From: Dipylidium caninum
Lineage: Eukaryota; Platyhelminthes; Cestoda; Cyclophyllidea; Dipylidiidae
DNA: 64,000 bases
NCBI GenBank assembly: GCA_017562135.1
Contig: QEYB01001217.1
Coordinates: forward strand, 248,001 to 312,000
Reading direction: 5' to 3'
In this document: positions 50,901 through 62,900 of the stretch, piece after piece
Numbering within the stretch: the stretch's first letter is position 1
Layout: each line of letters opens with the position of its first letter
Translations under genes and position numbers: made by a program
The notes under the pieces: model-generated
What the model saw: only the letters and a program-made list of their open reading frames with translations
The model's database searches: none
What the model was told of the DNA's origin: nothing

Positions 50901-53900
50901 AGCTCAAAATCTCTCAATTCGTCTTCTCCATTCTCCACTTACTTGTCAGAGGGGAGAAATGACAGTCGATAAGGCCATCTTTAGCAAGTGAAAGTGAGAA
51001 TCTTCTTGTCGCGAAGGGTAAAAGTTTCAGATTTAAAGTTAACTCCAGTCAGATTCACTCGACATTCTCATGTGGAATGGAGCATCTTTTTCCCCTCTTC
51101 CCGAATACTTCAAAGGGTTTTATCATTCTGTTTATTCGGAGAGTTGGCGGATCCCCCGACTCACCACTTCGTCGGCGGTGGGCAAAGCGCCGAGTCCACC
51201 TGTCTCCCAATAGGCCGGGAACTTCTCCCGCATGGAACGGAGGTAGCTCTGCAATTTCTCCGAGTACACCGAGTGATAACCAAGCTCGAGGATGTTGATC
51301 GAGTAGCCCGACACGTCGAGAGTAAAGTTGAGATTCGCGTAGCGAGGAATAACACTTTGTGGACCATAGACAACGGCTGCGTTAATGCCTCCGCCATACT
51401 GAAGCGGGGGAAAATCAAAACTGACTCAACTGACTACTCACAGTCGCGTCGAACGTGCAAACAAACCTGGCTGCCGGCATAGTACTTCTCCGCATAGAAG
51501 GACTGCTTGAGAGGATTCCACTTGACACTATCAATCATTTTTGTCAGTGGCCCATCAAGTAGGGCTAAGAGAAGAGCCTCATTGCGCTTAGCGGGGTCTT
51601 TGGAGTTTCTCAGAGCGTCCAGATGGCTTAAAATGAAGGATTTAACCTGCGACATAAAGAAAGCCAAGTAGTCGCGAGGTTTTTTGCAGTTAATGAGAAA
51701 AAGCACTACAAGCTCACGTGTTCGTTGGGTTCTGTGTGGAGGAAATCGAGGTTAGCGAGTTTTTCATAGGTTAAGTGCCGAGCCCACGAACGGTATGCTT
51801 GGATCCTCACCTCCACATCTTCGCTGGTATCCCTGACAACGGTCAGTAGAATGTCCTACAATCAAGCCCCAAAAGACCTCGGTTAATCCTCATTCAAAGA
51901 AGTTGCAAAGGAGAATAGAAGGAAAATTACATCAGCATGAGAATCATCGGCGAATCTACGAAAGGCTTCAGCCGTAGTTGCGCGGACAATTAGATCGGGT
52001 CTGGGTCGTGATCTCAGACACTGCTCCATCGCAGCGTAGACCGCCGACTTGTTGCTGACTCGCCCCAGATTTGCAATGCCTCTCAGTGAGTCGAGAACCT
52101 GAAAGTTGACAAAAAAAAGGCCTATTTGGGGCGAGTGCTACCTCCTCCGACATGAAACCACGACTGTGGATGAAAGAGTTCGTCGATTGCGTACTGGTTT
52201 GGAAGACAGGCAGGCCGCGATTCTGATCCGTTCACTTCGCCCCTCTTCTCTCGACTCTTATTGTAAAATTGACTGGCAGAATCAGAGTCTACACGCTTTT
52301 AGGAACCAAAAAATTCAAAGGTCGTAGAGCAAAGTCATTATTAGAGCTGAGGATAGTGGCAGAAAAACTTCGGGTACTAAGTTCAGAATCAAAAAGCTAC
52401 AGCGAACCCTCTGTTGGGGAGTTTACGTCCAAAACTTTCGCTTTCGCCATCAGACCGACCATGTAAGAATGTGTGCCTCACCGACGTTGTCTGTTACACG
52501 ACTGTGAAAATGGCTAACGATGGAAAGCAGGCTCAAACTGAGAGGCTATTTGATAACGAGATGAGTAAAAAAATTGGATAGTCGACAGAGTTGTGAGAAT
52601 TCACAGGATTTATGGATGTCCTCGTCCCTTCCTTCACTGCCTCCTAACTCAGGAAGGCGCCGAGGTGGGCGGAAGAAGTTTCTTCATTAGACCGTAGTAA
52701 TTGGAACTTCTGCATCGGAAGCCGCATTCGTTGAGGCGGTCGACCGTGCAACTCAACCCCCTCCTCGCCTGCCTTTAAACAAATTGTCATGCAGTCGTTC
52801 CTTTTGTCTGGTCCCGGGAAGAGTTGCACAGTCGTCCCCGCTTCTACTTCATAAGTTATGATTGTTTGATGTCACTTCTATGCATGAGAGACTCAAATTG
52901 TGGGGAGTTTGCCAATGTTCACATTTGTCGCTTCTCCGATTCTTTGCCTCTACCCTCAAAGAGGTCGACTCCTCGTCACATTTGTCGTCTCCTCGATGGA
53001 TGGTGGAACAATCGTCCGCGTCTCGTTGCCGATCGGCCACCCAAACGCCCCAATCGACATGCTGACGAGGCGGAGGGGAGGCGAGTCCAAAGAGCGGCGA
53101 CACAGAACAGTCTCCGTGTCCCACCCGCCTCCACACTCGACGTGGGCGCCTGTCCCACCACGCCTCACTCCACACTCGTGTCCGCCCTTTAAACACGCTG
53201 TCGACGTCCCAACACCTCGTCCAGCAACAGCCAACCGTCTGCCAGGGCAACTCATCAGTGCCCACTTCCATGACCGAACGAGGGGAATGTCTGGGCGCAG
53301 AAGACACTGTCCCAATGAACGTGGTTTGCTCTTTCGGAGTTCGCCATTCCAACTAGCAAAGCCTTTAGTGCAGCACAGTTGACAATCCCACTTGTTCGCT
53401 GGGTCTACCGCCACTGCGTCTCCTTCCAGCATTCTACAGACGATACTCGACGTCCCTACGTTCCAGCAACCGGTTGCGAGGGCTCATGTACACTCGACGA
53501 TGGAAACAAGACACAAAAATAAACTACGAAACGCACGTCTCGCCCACTACCCTTCTTCGACTCTCCACTTCCACATTTAAAGGATGTAAATGAGGACTTC
53601 GGCAATATTTAACTGTAAGGCCACGAGCGCTAGAACAATTCCAGCACCGACGAAGATTCATTGAATATCGTCAATCCTCTTTCGCATCAATGACACCTGC
53701 AAGTCGGTGCGGCAAGTGTTTCTCACACTGCGAAATCCCCATCGCCTCATGCGCTAATATTTGTTTTTAGAGCAATTAGTCTGGTACGAGACTCAACCTC
53801 TTTGTTAATAGAATATTGGTAATTAAAAAAAAAGAAATAACTTCTACCTCTTCCATATCCTTGGGCCGATAGTATCGACAACCATTCATCACCTTCGCCT

Positions 53901-56900
53901 CCAGCCTTTGAAGGACTTCCTTGACTCCCTTCTCCTCCTCGCAGTGTGGATGCGATTTACAGTAGGTTCGGAGGAGATTGGATGTCAGCATAATGGACGT
54001 CTCGTGGTCTGTCGACGTGAGAGTTCGCTGAAAGGAGAACAAGTGGCGCAAATCGCAGTCACATCTAGAGGCATAGTGTGCGTTCACAAGACCCCGCTCT
54101 CCTACTCACGACATGCCAAGTCCTCATAAATTAACTTCCTGCCTACCTGTCATTTACGCTTACAGGTGACAAGCGGTGTCACCTTGGTTTCTTTTCCATT
54201 CAATGCCACAAAGTCCAGGAGTGATGGCGCCGACGTCCACGGGGACTCACGTCCTACTGGTAACAGCCGACGTGAGTGACTGAGGGAACATTTTTTTGTA
54301 GAAGTGGTTAGAGCTACGGTTTTATAGACAAAATCCTTGGAAAGCAGTCTAAAGTCGCTAATTTTCAAGTGTAATCCATTTATTGCGCCCAATGTTAATT
54401 TGATTTCCATCCACCTGGAACTCGACCTCTCTCTTCTCAACTCCTTAAAAAGACATTCACTTGTCTCAGTGTGTGGGTACACTTCATTCTCGGCGGTTTA
54501 CACTGAAACTAGAGGCCTCCGCAGCGCACTTTTGGTAGTGCGTAGTAAAACGTCCTCAAAAATTTGTCCTTTAACACGTTAAACAATGCTTCAGCAGAGC
54601 TTAGCAGTCGAATTCACTGCAACGAAAAGCCGAATTTATGCTAAGGTGCGGTGTAATTGACAAATTAAGGCGCATGTAATGAAATGTCTGGTGCAGGTCA
54701 CTTCTTCCGAGCTGTCAGGTCCCACAGGGGATTATCTCACTTGTACACAAATTAGTGCATATGACGGAGGAAACATGACCGAAGGAGACGGTAGAGAGAT
54801 GCTGTTGAGTTGTCTTGCAACTAGAATGACGTGACTGTGAGACGTCTGAGCTTAGGTCAAAAAGCCATCAAAATTTTTAATGAATCCATGCGCAGACGAT
54901 TTAGGCGGAGACACAGTCCAGTGGATGCGTTATTTTTGTCGCTACAAGAAGGTTACAAACTTCAAGGCCACAGACTATCCCCGCTTATTGTGCATGTCAA
55001 CGCTGGTTACTTGATCTCCATCTACCTCGAACTGGATCCTCTGCTTCCATGTACTCGACAACTGCCTTTTCAACTCCCTAAGAGGCATTCACTTGTCTCA
55101 GTGTGTGGGTACACTTCATTCTCGGCGGTCGTACACGAAAATTCAACATCGAGGTCTCCGAAAGCCATTTTGGTCTGCCAGGAACATCGAAGTGCCCATG
55201 GTGAAACGGGTCCTCAAACATCTTCTCATTTAATACGTTAAACAATCAAACACACAGATTGGGCAAACCGAAAAGAAACCAAAATTTTTTCCATGTGTCC
55301 ATTTACAGTTAATTTGTGTGGAGACACGGTAAAGTAAACACGCAAGCTTTGCTTGTACTGGTCAAAATCGGTTGTAATTGCTATTTTCGGTTAAAAATTT
55401 TCTGCTCTAGTGAGGAGGCATGGTGTCAAGGGGAGCGAGAGAAGAAGGACGCCTACGTCATTACATGCTAACTTCGTTCGACCAAGGGTTGGAAGCAAAG
55501 CAAGTCAAGCAAAGCAGAGAAAACGTTTAGCGACACCCACGCCGGTTTCTCTGCAACCTAACAAGGGGCATCGACAGTTTGTCTAGGGTTTAAAAGTGGA
55601 AACAGGAAGCCCGAAGCTGTTGAATGTGAGGAACGACCCCCAAAGCAGGTGACGCGATAGCCTCAGGACGATGGCGAATTCAGATTCGCCTCCATCGCGT
55701 GAGAAAAGTGTCGAGGCGAGGCGTTCGGATTCTTTCCCACGAATTGACTGAGGACACGCAATCCGCGCACCTCTTTTGTCTCGGTGGGCAGCAGTTCTGC
55801 TTTCCCCCACTAAATGCAAGTGCAGACGAGAGGAGGGTGTTCGACAGTAAGCCCCGTCCGAGGAAAAGGCAACAGCTTCCTCCCAGAGGAGCATTTCCAA
55901 TTTTTTCGGAGATCATACAATGCAGAGTGCTCGAACCCTCCGCGACCGCCCTTATAAAGTAGAGGCAGTCTACCGTAAAAAAGAAACTCGAGTAAATGAA
56001 GTATGAATTTTTTGGAAAAAAGATCTCTTAGTCAATTACGGGAGAAATCCTTAAACACGATAACTCGGGGCCTCACGCTACAAAAATGACCGAGGCAGAT
56101 GTCTTGAAGTGGACTTTAAACTCGTCCGCCTCATTCACCGGATCTCGCTTCGTCAGACTTTCACCTTTTCAGGTGGTTAAGGCATACGTTGAGTGGCAAA
56201 ATTGCGAGTGAAAACCCTCTGGAAAAAGCTTGCGTGTTAAGACAGCCGAAGGGCTTTCTTAAGGAAGGCACCGAACAACTGCCTCTACGGTGACAAAAGA
56301 CATGGAAGGTGATGGATGGAAAGCAGAGGCTGGGTTAAAATGTAGAATTTCTTTAAGGAATTGATGCTTTCGCCAAAGAAGGAAAATTTTGATTACTGTT
56401 TGGCTTGCTTAATGTCCTCAGGGTCTCGGTGCACACGGAGTATTTCGTGGCCCATTAAACATCTAAAAGTCTGTATAAATCCCGTATAAATCGGTAGTGT
56501 GAACGGCATACAAACCTGTCGTCAATCGAACAATTGTAAGATGATACAGGAAACTTATTGAGAAACGAAAATGTTAGTGACAAACCTCACGATGCTGCCT
56601 AATGAATTCCCGAGGATCGTCCTTAGCCCAGGGAGGTAGGGCCACATGATCCACCCTCACACCATTCTGTTTGCATCCGAAGTCAAAGTGGTTGGAATTA
56701 ATCAAGAAGTCGGGGAGGTAGAAAAATTCGGGGATAAGCTCTACTGTGAACAACTCGTGTAAATGAAGTGGGAGTTCTTTGGGAAAAGGGTCTCTTTTAG
56801 CCAAATACGGAAAAGGAATCCTGCAAGAGGATAACTCGCGGCCTCGTGTTGCAAAAATGACACAGGAAAAATGTTGAGAGTTTGGAACTGAACTTCAATC

Positions 56901-59900
56901 TCAACCGCCTCATTCACCAGATCTCGCGCCGTCAAATTATCGCCTTTGTCACGTCGTTAGAGCATCCGTTGAGTGGCAAAAACTGTAACAATGTTGAAAT
57001 ATAAACATACTTTGTGAAGTTTTCAATGCATAATTGAAGAGATATTTAAAAAAAAATAGATAGAACAACTGTCTATATTGTGGCAAAAGGTATCATAAAA
57101 GTGATGAAAAGTACATGCTTGATTAAAATTTTGGATTTGATTAAGAAATAACCATTTTGGCTAATGAATTAAAATCTTGAATACTTTTCCATTTGCTTAA
57201 AAATAGAATGGTAGAAACTCCCGACTCCAGGGGAGGCACCTTCGAGCGACTGACGTGTGAGGACGCGGTGAGGTGGCGTTCGAACGCCATGCGGTGTCAC
57301 ATGCCGGGACGAGGAACTGCTCCCTCCCGCTTTCCCAACGCCCTAACCGACCCTGATGGCCTCAACGTCGCGTGACGGGTGAAAAACAGAGATGTGCTAC
57401 GAAACGAGACGAGACGACGCGATAAAGTTACCTGCACTGCCTGAATGAACTTAAGTGAGGGGTTGGGCAGGAAACTCATGTGTCCCAGCGGCAAGGCGAG
57501 GTAGTTCCGGCCGAGACACCATTCGAGGAAGTGCACGGAAGTCTCCGTTTGGGCATGAATCGCCGCGTCGAAAAGCAGACCGCTAAAACAGAGTGGAATC
57601 CCCCGTTAGTGGACTGGAACACTGAGAGTAGGGTGGAGATCATTCATGCCCGGGGGGTTAAAACCACTCGAAGGGTCGTCAATTCCCCAATCCGAGGCGA
57701 CTACCTCGAGCATGTTAATGCTGTCAATTGGATATTTACTTGTTCCTCGTCCGAAACATGTTATGCAAAACTTAGGGACAAACTTTTGAACCGCAGATGA
57801 TGAAACGGGTTGTTGTAAGCAAAATTATTTTATTTATTTATTTATTTTTTGCACTCAGATGTCTTAACCCACAGCTCCGCCGTGTGGACGGCTGGTCACT
57901 ACGCAGTCGAGACCCGAGTGCACGAACAGTTCGGGTTCAACGCTCATTATCATACCAGCACCGTTTTCCATCACAAGCCCAAAAATTGGGGCAAACATGA
58001 GTCGAATTCCACAATCCTCGGTAATTCTTCCTCACCAGTCTACGTCTCTTCGAATGCCACCTTAGCGTTTTTAGCAGCCTGCTTCTCTGCGCTGCGCTGA
58101 GTTGCGCTATGAATCAGTTTTAATTCGTACAGAAAAAAAAAATATTTGGATCGCGTTTTTGTTTCCACCTGTTTTGGGCAAATAATAAAATGAGAGTAGA
58201 ACACAAACATTGAACAGCTTTTGCAAAAGGAGTGAAAAGAACACCTTTAAAATTTCGAAGTAAAAATATCAAGGCCACGTCCGAAAGATTCACTCGCTCA
58301 GTTGCAAGTGAACACAGGCGGCACAAAAACGCCCGCTTCATAGTTCCCAAACTGATAGCATGTGGATTAGGGGGGGGGGGGGGGGGGGGGGGGGGACCCT
58401 CCGAGGTCTTCACCTCAACACTTTTGCTGATTCTCAGCCTGACCTGTTGGGATGCTCGAGGTAAGGGAGACCAACATTCACCTGCCCTTCGCATACTACT
58501 TGCATCAGTAGTATACTTACAGAACGAGTTCGTTGTGCGCGAAGTCTTTCAGCCTGTTTAACTCCACTTCTGTACACTGGCGCATATAGTCCACCAGCAT
58601 GACGAAGTTGCGGGTGTTGACGACCTCCCTCTCTGCCGCGACGCTTCTCAACATTTCGACTATCCTTTCAGGGGTCGCACTCGGATCCGGCTTGGATGCA
58701 GCGTAACTTTCTCGACGTCGTAGACTGCTGCGTTTGAAGGTCTTGGAGGCATCTAAGGAGTTGAGTAAAGCCAGTGTCTTCTTGTGAAGTGAGACGGGCC
58801 TTCGATGAGTGGCAGTAACAAAATGATTCTTTTTTAGGCTGAAAAATTGGGGGTCTGCATCCCTACTTCCTTGATTAGTCGCCAAAAAGGGAAAAAGTGA
58901 ATTTAATTAACCAGGCACTGTGGGAAACCATGGCCAAAAGATGATCAGGGCAAAGTTGGGAGAGAGAATGCAGAGGTTACCAATTCCCTTGTTGGCTGCC
59001 TCTCCTCCAAACCACCTTATTCCTTCAATGAAAGGATGTAAGTGTTTTAGGTGAAAATAGTTGCCGACAAAAGGGGAACAGCAGTCTTTACCGAAGTTGA
59101 GGGATCCAGAGGACTTCGACGAAATGAGCTTCAGCCTTGTCACCACCTCGATCGCATTCACATGCTTCCACTGACGGTCGACTGGTGCACTCACGACGAT
59201 TTTCTCCCTGCACACGACCTCACTAACCGGTTTTTGGTCTTTTATGGTTACTCGACATTCCTGTTCCCCGTCCAACATGCTGTTCTTCGACGTCGCCTAC
59301 AGTTGAGGGAGACACTTCTGGCCACTTCACCGTTAAAAACGGAGAAATTTAGGGCAAAGAAAGAACATACGGAGGCTGTTTCATCAAACACGCCGTCGAA
59401 ACGTGTGATGAGGTCAAATTTGTCGGCGCATCCGACAGTGGGTTTGCGCTTAGTGAAGGTGAGACCGTCTTCCCTCCTCTCCACGATTTCATATCGAGTC
59501 AGACAGTGTCCAGAAATGTCCTCCTGTGAATGAAAAAAATCCTGATGCGAAATAAGACCTCAAAAATTTAATCTATCTCCGCGTTTTGCCCCATCTATGA
59601 GCCATGTGTTAAGATGTCCACGACCCCAAACGAAGATGGCGAAATAACCGCCGTGGTGACGGACACAGTTCCCTTTCAGGTCTTTTTTTAAATCTCTCGA
59701 AAGATGGACGCTTTGATTAGGTCAGCAGAGATTCCCACTCGTTCGTTAAAAAGGTTGGAGAGTGTGAAACGGGTTTTTTGTTTAGTCTGTGTCCAGCTCG
59801 ATACTGTTATTCACAAATTTTAAAGGCATTCTTCTCACTCATTTTTTGTAAATTTCTTCACTGTTTGCGTCCTATTGTTATTTTACTATTCTTCAAAACT

Positions 59901-62900
59901 AGATGGAAACAAAACGCCAGTTACACCTACTTTTCTTGTACGAGTTTAACTTGAACCATAGCGCAGTTCAAGGGGCTTCGGGTAGCATTAATGGGGCATT
60001 CGGAGATGGATCCACTAATGAAAAAATAAATGCTCCAAGGTGGTTCAAAACGCTTCGTTCTGGCGATTTGAGTATCGTCAAGGCGCTTCGATAATGACGA
60101 GGAGAAATTGAGGACGAATGCGGACTCCGAGGCGCACACGGAACTACTCGTTAACTTGGGTCTGCACCGCAGAGGAACCGGCTGTCCAAATGGTTGGGCT
60201 GCGTTAAAAATCCGCCCTATACACGCCGGCCACAAGAACTGACGCGACTGCGGATGGACGATCGTCCGACGGCAAGAGCAGGTGCGCATCATCGTTGCTT
60301 CCTTGGCAATACACCACTGCCGCAGTTTTTAAGCCAAATCATCACTTTTCTTCTGGCAATTGAAGTATCGTCGAGGCGCCTCGAGGAAGACCACTGGTCC
60401 GTAGTGATAATGACGAGGAGGGATTAAGAACGACTGCTGAATGCGATTCGACTTTGCCACTGTTTTTACTCTAAGTCATCACTTGTGGTGAAAAGTGAAT
60501 TTTGTATGGTAATCGAAAACGGTCAAGCAAATGAGTAGATAAGAATAGGCCGAAGTTGCACCACAAAAGCATTGTGGCGAGCATGTGGTGGGATGTCCAA
60601 GGAGCGATCGGCCATTATTCCTCCCCACACTACAACTAGACGAAGCGACAACAGCGTCGGGGTCCTGTTGCCCGTGAAAAGAAAAAAAGTCACCAGAACC
60701 ACGCAATCGTCACGCCGCAATGCCACCGAACCACAACGCTGAACGGCCACACGAAGCTTCCCTCGCTGATGACAAATTAAATAACTTTTCTGCAAGATGC
60801 CCCATACTTCTCCGACAGGTTATTTCCTCTTAAAAGTATTCATGAAGTACTTTTAAGAAGAAGAAAATGTAATAACCGACATGATATTACAAAAGACACT
60901 AAGTGGCTTATTAATTATAAAAATAAAGTTTTCTCTTTTTCCAGAATTTTACCACACCTTTCCCCTATTCGCTCGATATTTCTCCTGGCAATTGACATCC
61001 TCTCCGTAATTGCGACTTTTATTTTTGGGCGAAAAAACATACGCTAACGGAAATGATATTAAAAAGGACTGTGAATCGTTTAGTGGCAGTAAAAACAAGG
61101 ATTTGCTCAAAATGTACTGTCTACGACTTAGTCAATCGTTGGCAGAAAGTCATAGATGCTAATGGAAGTCATTTCCTGTGAATATAATAAATAACGTTAC
61201 AAATTGCTCCTTTCGTTTTCAACCTACCTTCATCGTCCGCTTCATAGTTTCAAACCTAATAGATTTAATCCGCGTAATGTGTCGCCCTCTCATCTCTAAC
61301 ACGCGAGTGCCGGACATGGTGGAAAGCGCCTCCTTCGGATGTTAAATCCGCATATTTTTTCCTGTCAACTCAGTCGTTGTCAGTCCACGTAGACATTACG
61401 CTGAGGTTGTTATTGTTCGGCACAAGTTGTCTTGGAAGTGTTGACTAAAGTCTCACCGAAACCGTGTGGCGAGGGGTTTTATACTGCTGAACGTTTAATT
61501 TACGACTTGACCTCTTGGTTTTGCGTATAAAATGATGGAGAGAGCATGGAACACAAACTTCTCCGCCTGCCACTTTACCTCTACGCCCTCGGAGGGCAGT
61601 TTGAGGGATTTCAAGTCAGCCTGGAAATGCGAGAGAATGGCTGCTTTCACATTCCAGGCGAATGGACTCTCCGTCTCGGAAGGGCAGAAGCCAGTCACTT
61701 TTCCATCCTCAAAACCGAAATAGGCGATTTCTTTCTGCAGGATGGCGGCTGTAGTCGGTTCGGCAATTTGACGGCCATCAGATGTCAGTTCAAAAACATC
61801 CACTTCTTCCAACTGAAAGGATTTAACAAAAGGCATGTTATGCGCGATTGGAACACCGTTAAATCGGTTTCGAATTTTTCCTCGGACTCTTTTTTACGAG
61901 ATTTACATTGTTAAAAACTAGTAGAATATCGAAGAACGCAGCCTAAACACGCGAACTCAATGTCCGGTGGAGTTAACATCAACAGTCTCAATTCGGTCAA
62001 GTTTGATTAGTGAATGAACAACCTCTTCAGCGGTTGCATTTTCGCGATCTCTCTCAACTCCGCTTGATTCACTTAAACAAGCCGCCTTAGCAAGGAATTA
62101 TCTGCCTTGGCTAAACGGAACACTTCTGCCCTGCGAGGTAGAGAGTGTAGCCTGAGAGAAATTTCGCACAACTAGTGGGCACGCAGGGGACACACCTTCA
62201 GTTCGTAGGTGCAGTCATCGCCGCCTGATATGGCGGCTCTGCCGCGGATTGCGAGGCCCCGCCGCGACGCCTCGTGGGCAGCACTGGTCACCCGATGTGT
62301 GATGTCGAACTGGTACTTGTGGCAACGCAGCACGCCCAAATTCACCAGCGGATTGTCACCTGTAACATACGATAAACAAACCTTCCCTTCTTTTGTGCGT
62401 ATCCAGTTAATTAATGGGTATTTTGGCTTCCGTTGTTGTCATGTTGATAGACGCAAATTTGGATAGTGTAATATTTTGGAGGCAGGCGAAAGTGCGCACT
62501 GCAGGCAAGTCTGCCGGGTGGTCCAATCGCAATTCACGTTTCATTGTGCTCAAAACATACGAACACACGCGTTGTACCCATTAATATAACGCTTGATGAC
62601 AATAAGAGCACAGACGGGTATATGATCACCTCCGAAAACTTGGAAAAAATATCGTAACTAAGAAAATAATGTAAAAAGTGAGCCAAGGAAATGGTAAAAG
62701 TGAGAAGACGCTAAGTGAAGAAAATTATGTTTCATCGTATAAAATACATCTCCGAAGCATTATACATTAGAGTCTAGAGGGTGTATTAACTAAACTAATT
62801 GGATATTTAACGGCTTCCATATTCATTTTTTTAAATTTTCTGCTTCATATTTACGGGAATTCCCCATTTTCTCCAACTTAATAACGGTAATTTTTAACTC

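Larger units (their letters stand above)
48402..51164 (-). other. LLTP intron, 2.8 kb, with mariner relics and a CA tract
   Basis: Holds plus-strand mariner remnants (49005-49690, 50180-50250, 50560-50700) and an AC-rich microsatellite at 49360-49393. No coding exon is needed here, since both flanking joins are phase 0. Confidence 0.7.
55250..56740 (-). repeat. Inverted copy of the WDFY3 block inside an LLTP intron
   Basis: Reverse complement of 20288-21773. Its minus strand carries 155 nt of the WDFY3 BEACH exon (56740 down to 56586) with an intact donor but without the original acceptor, hence a dead exon fragment. The rest is the former WDFY3 intron with a mariner relic. Because the exon belongs to WDFY3, this is the derived copy. 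Confidence 0.93.
54028..57431 (-). other. LLTP intron, 3.4 kb, built almost wholly of repeats
   Basis: Between exons ending KFIQAVQ and starting RTLTSTDHE, which are adjacent in apoB, so no coding sequence is missing. From left to right it holds a tandem repeat pair (54395-55245), the inverted copy of the WDFY3 block (55250-56740) and another mariner relic (56741-57000). Confidence 0.8.

Noticed and set aside
41905..53521. Reading the 620-bp direct repeats as LTRs of one retrotransposon
   Set aside because: The DNA between them holds ordinary exons of the host gene and no gag-pol.
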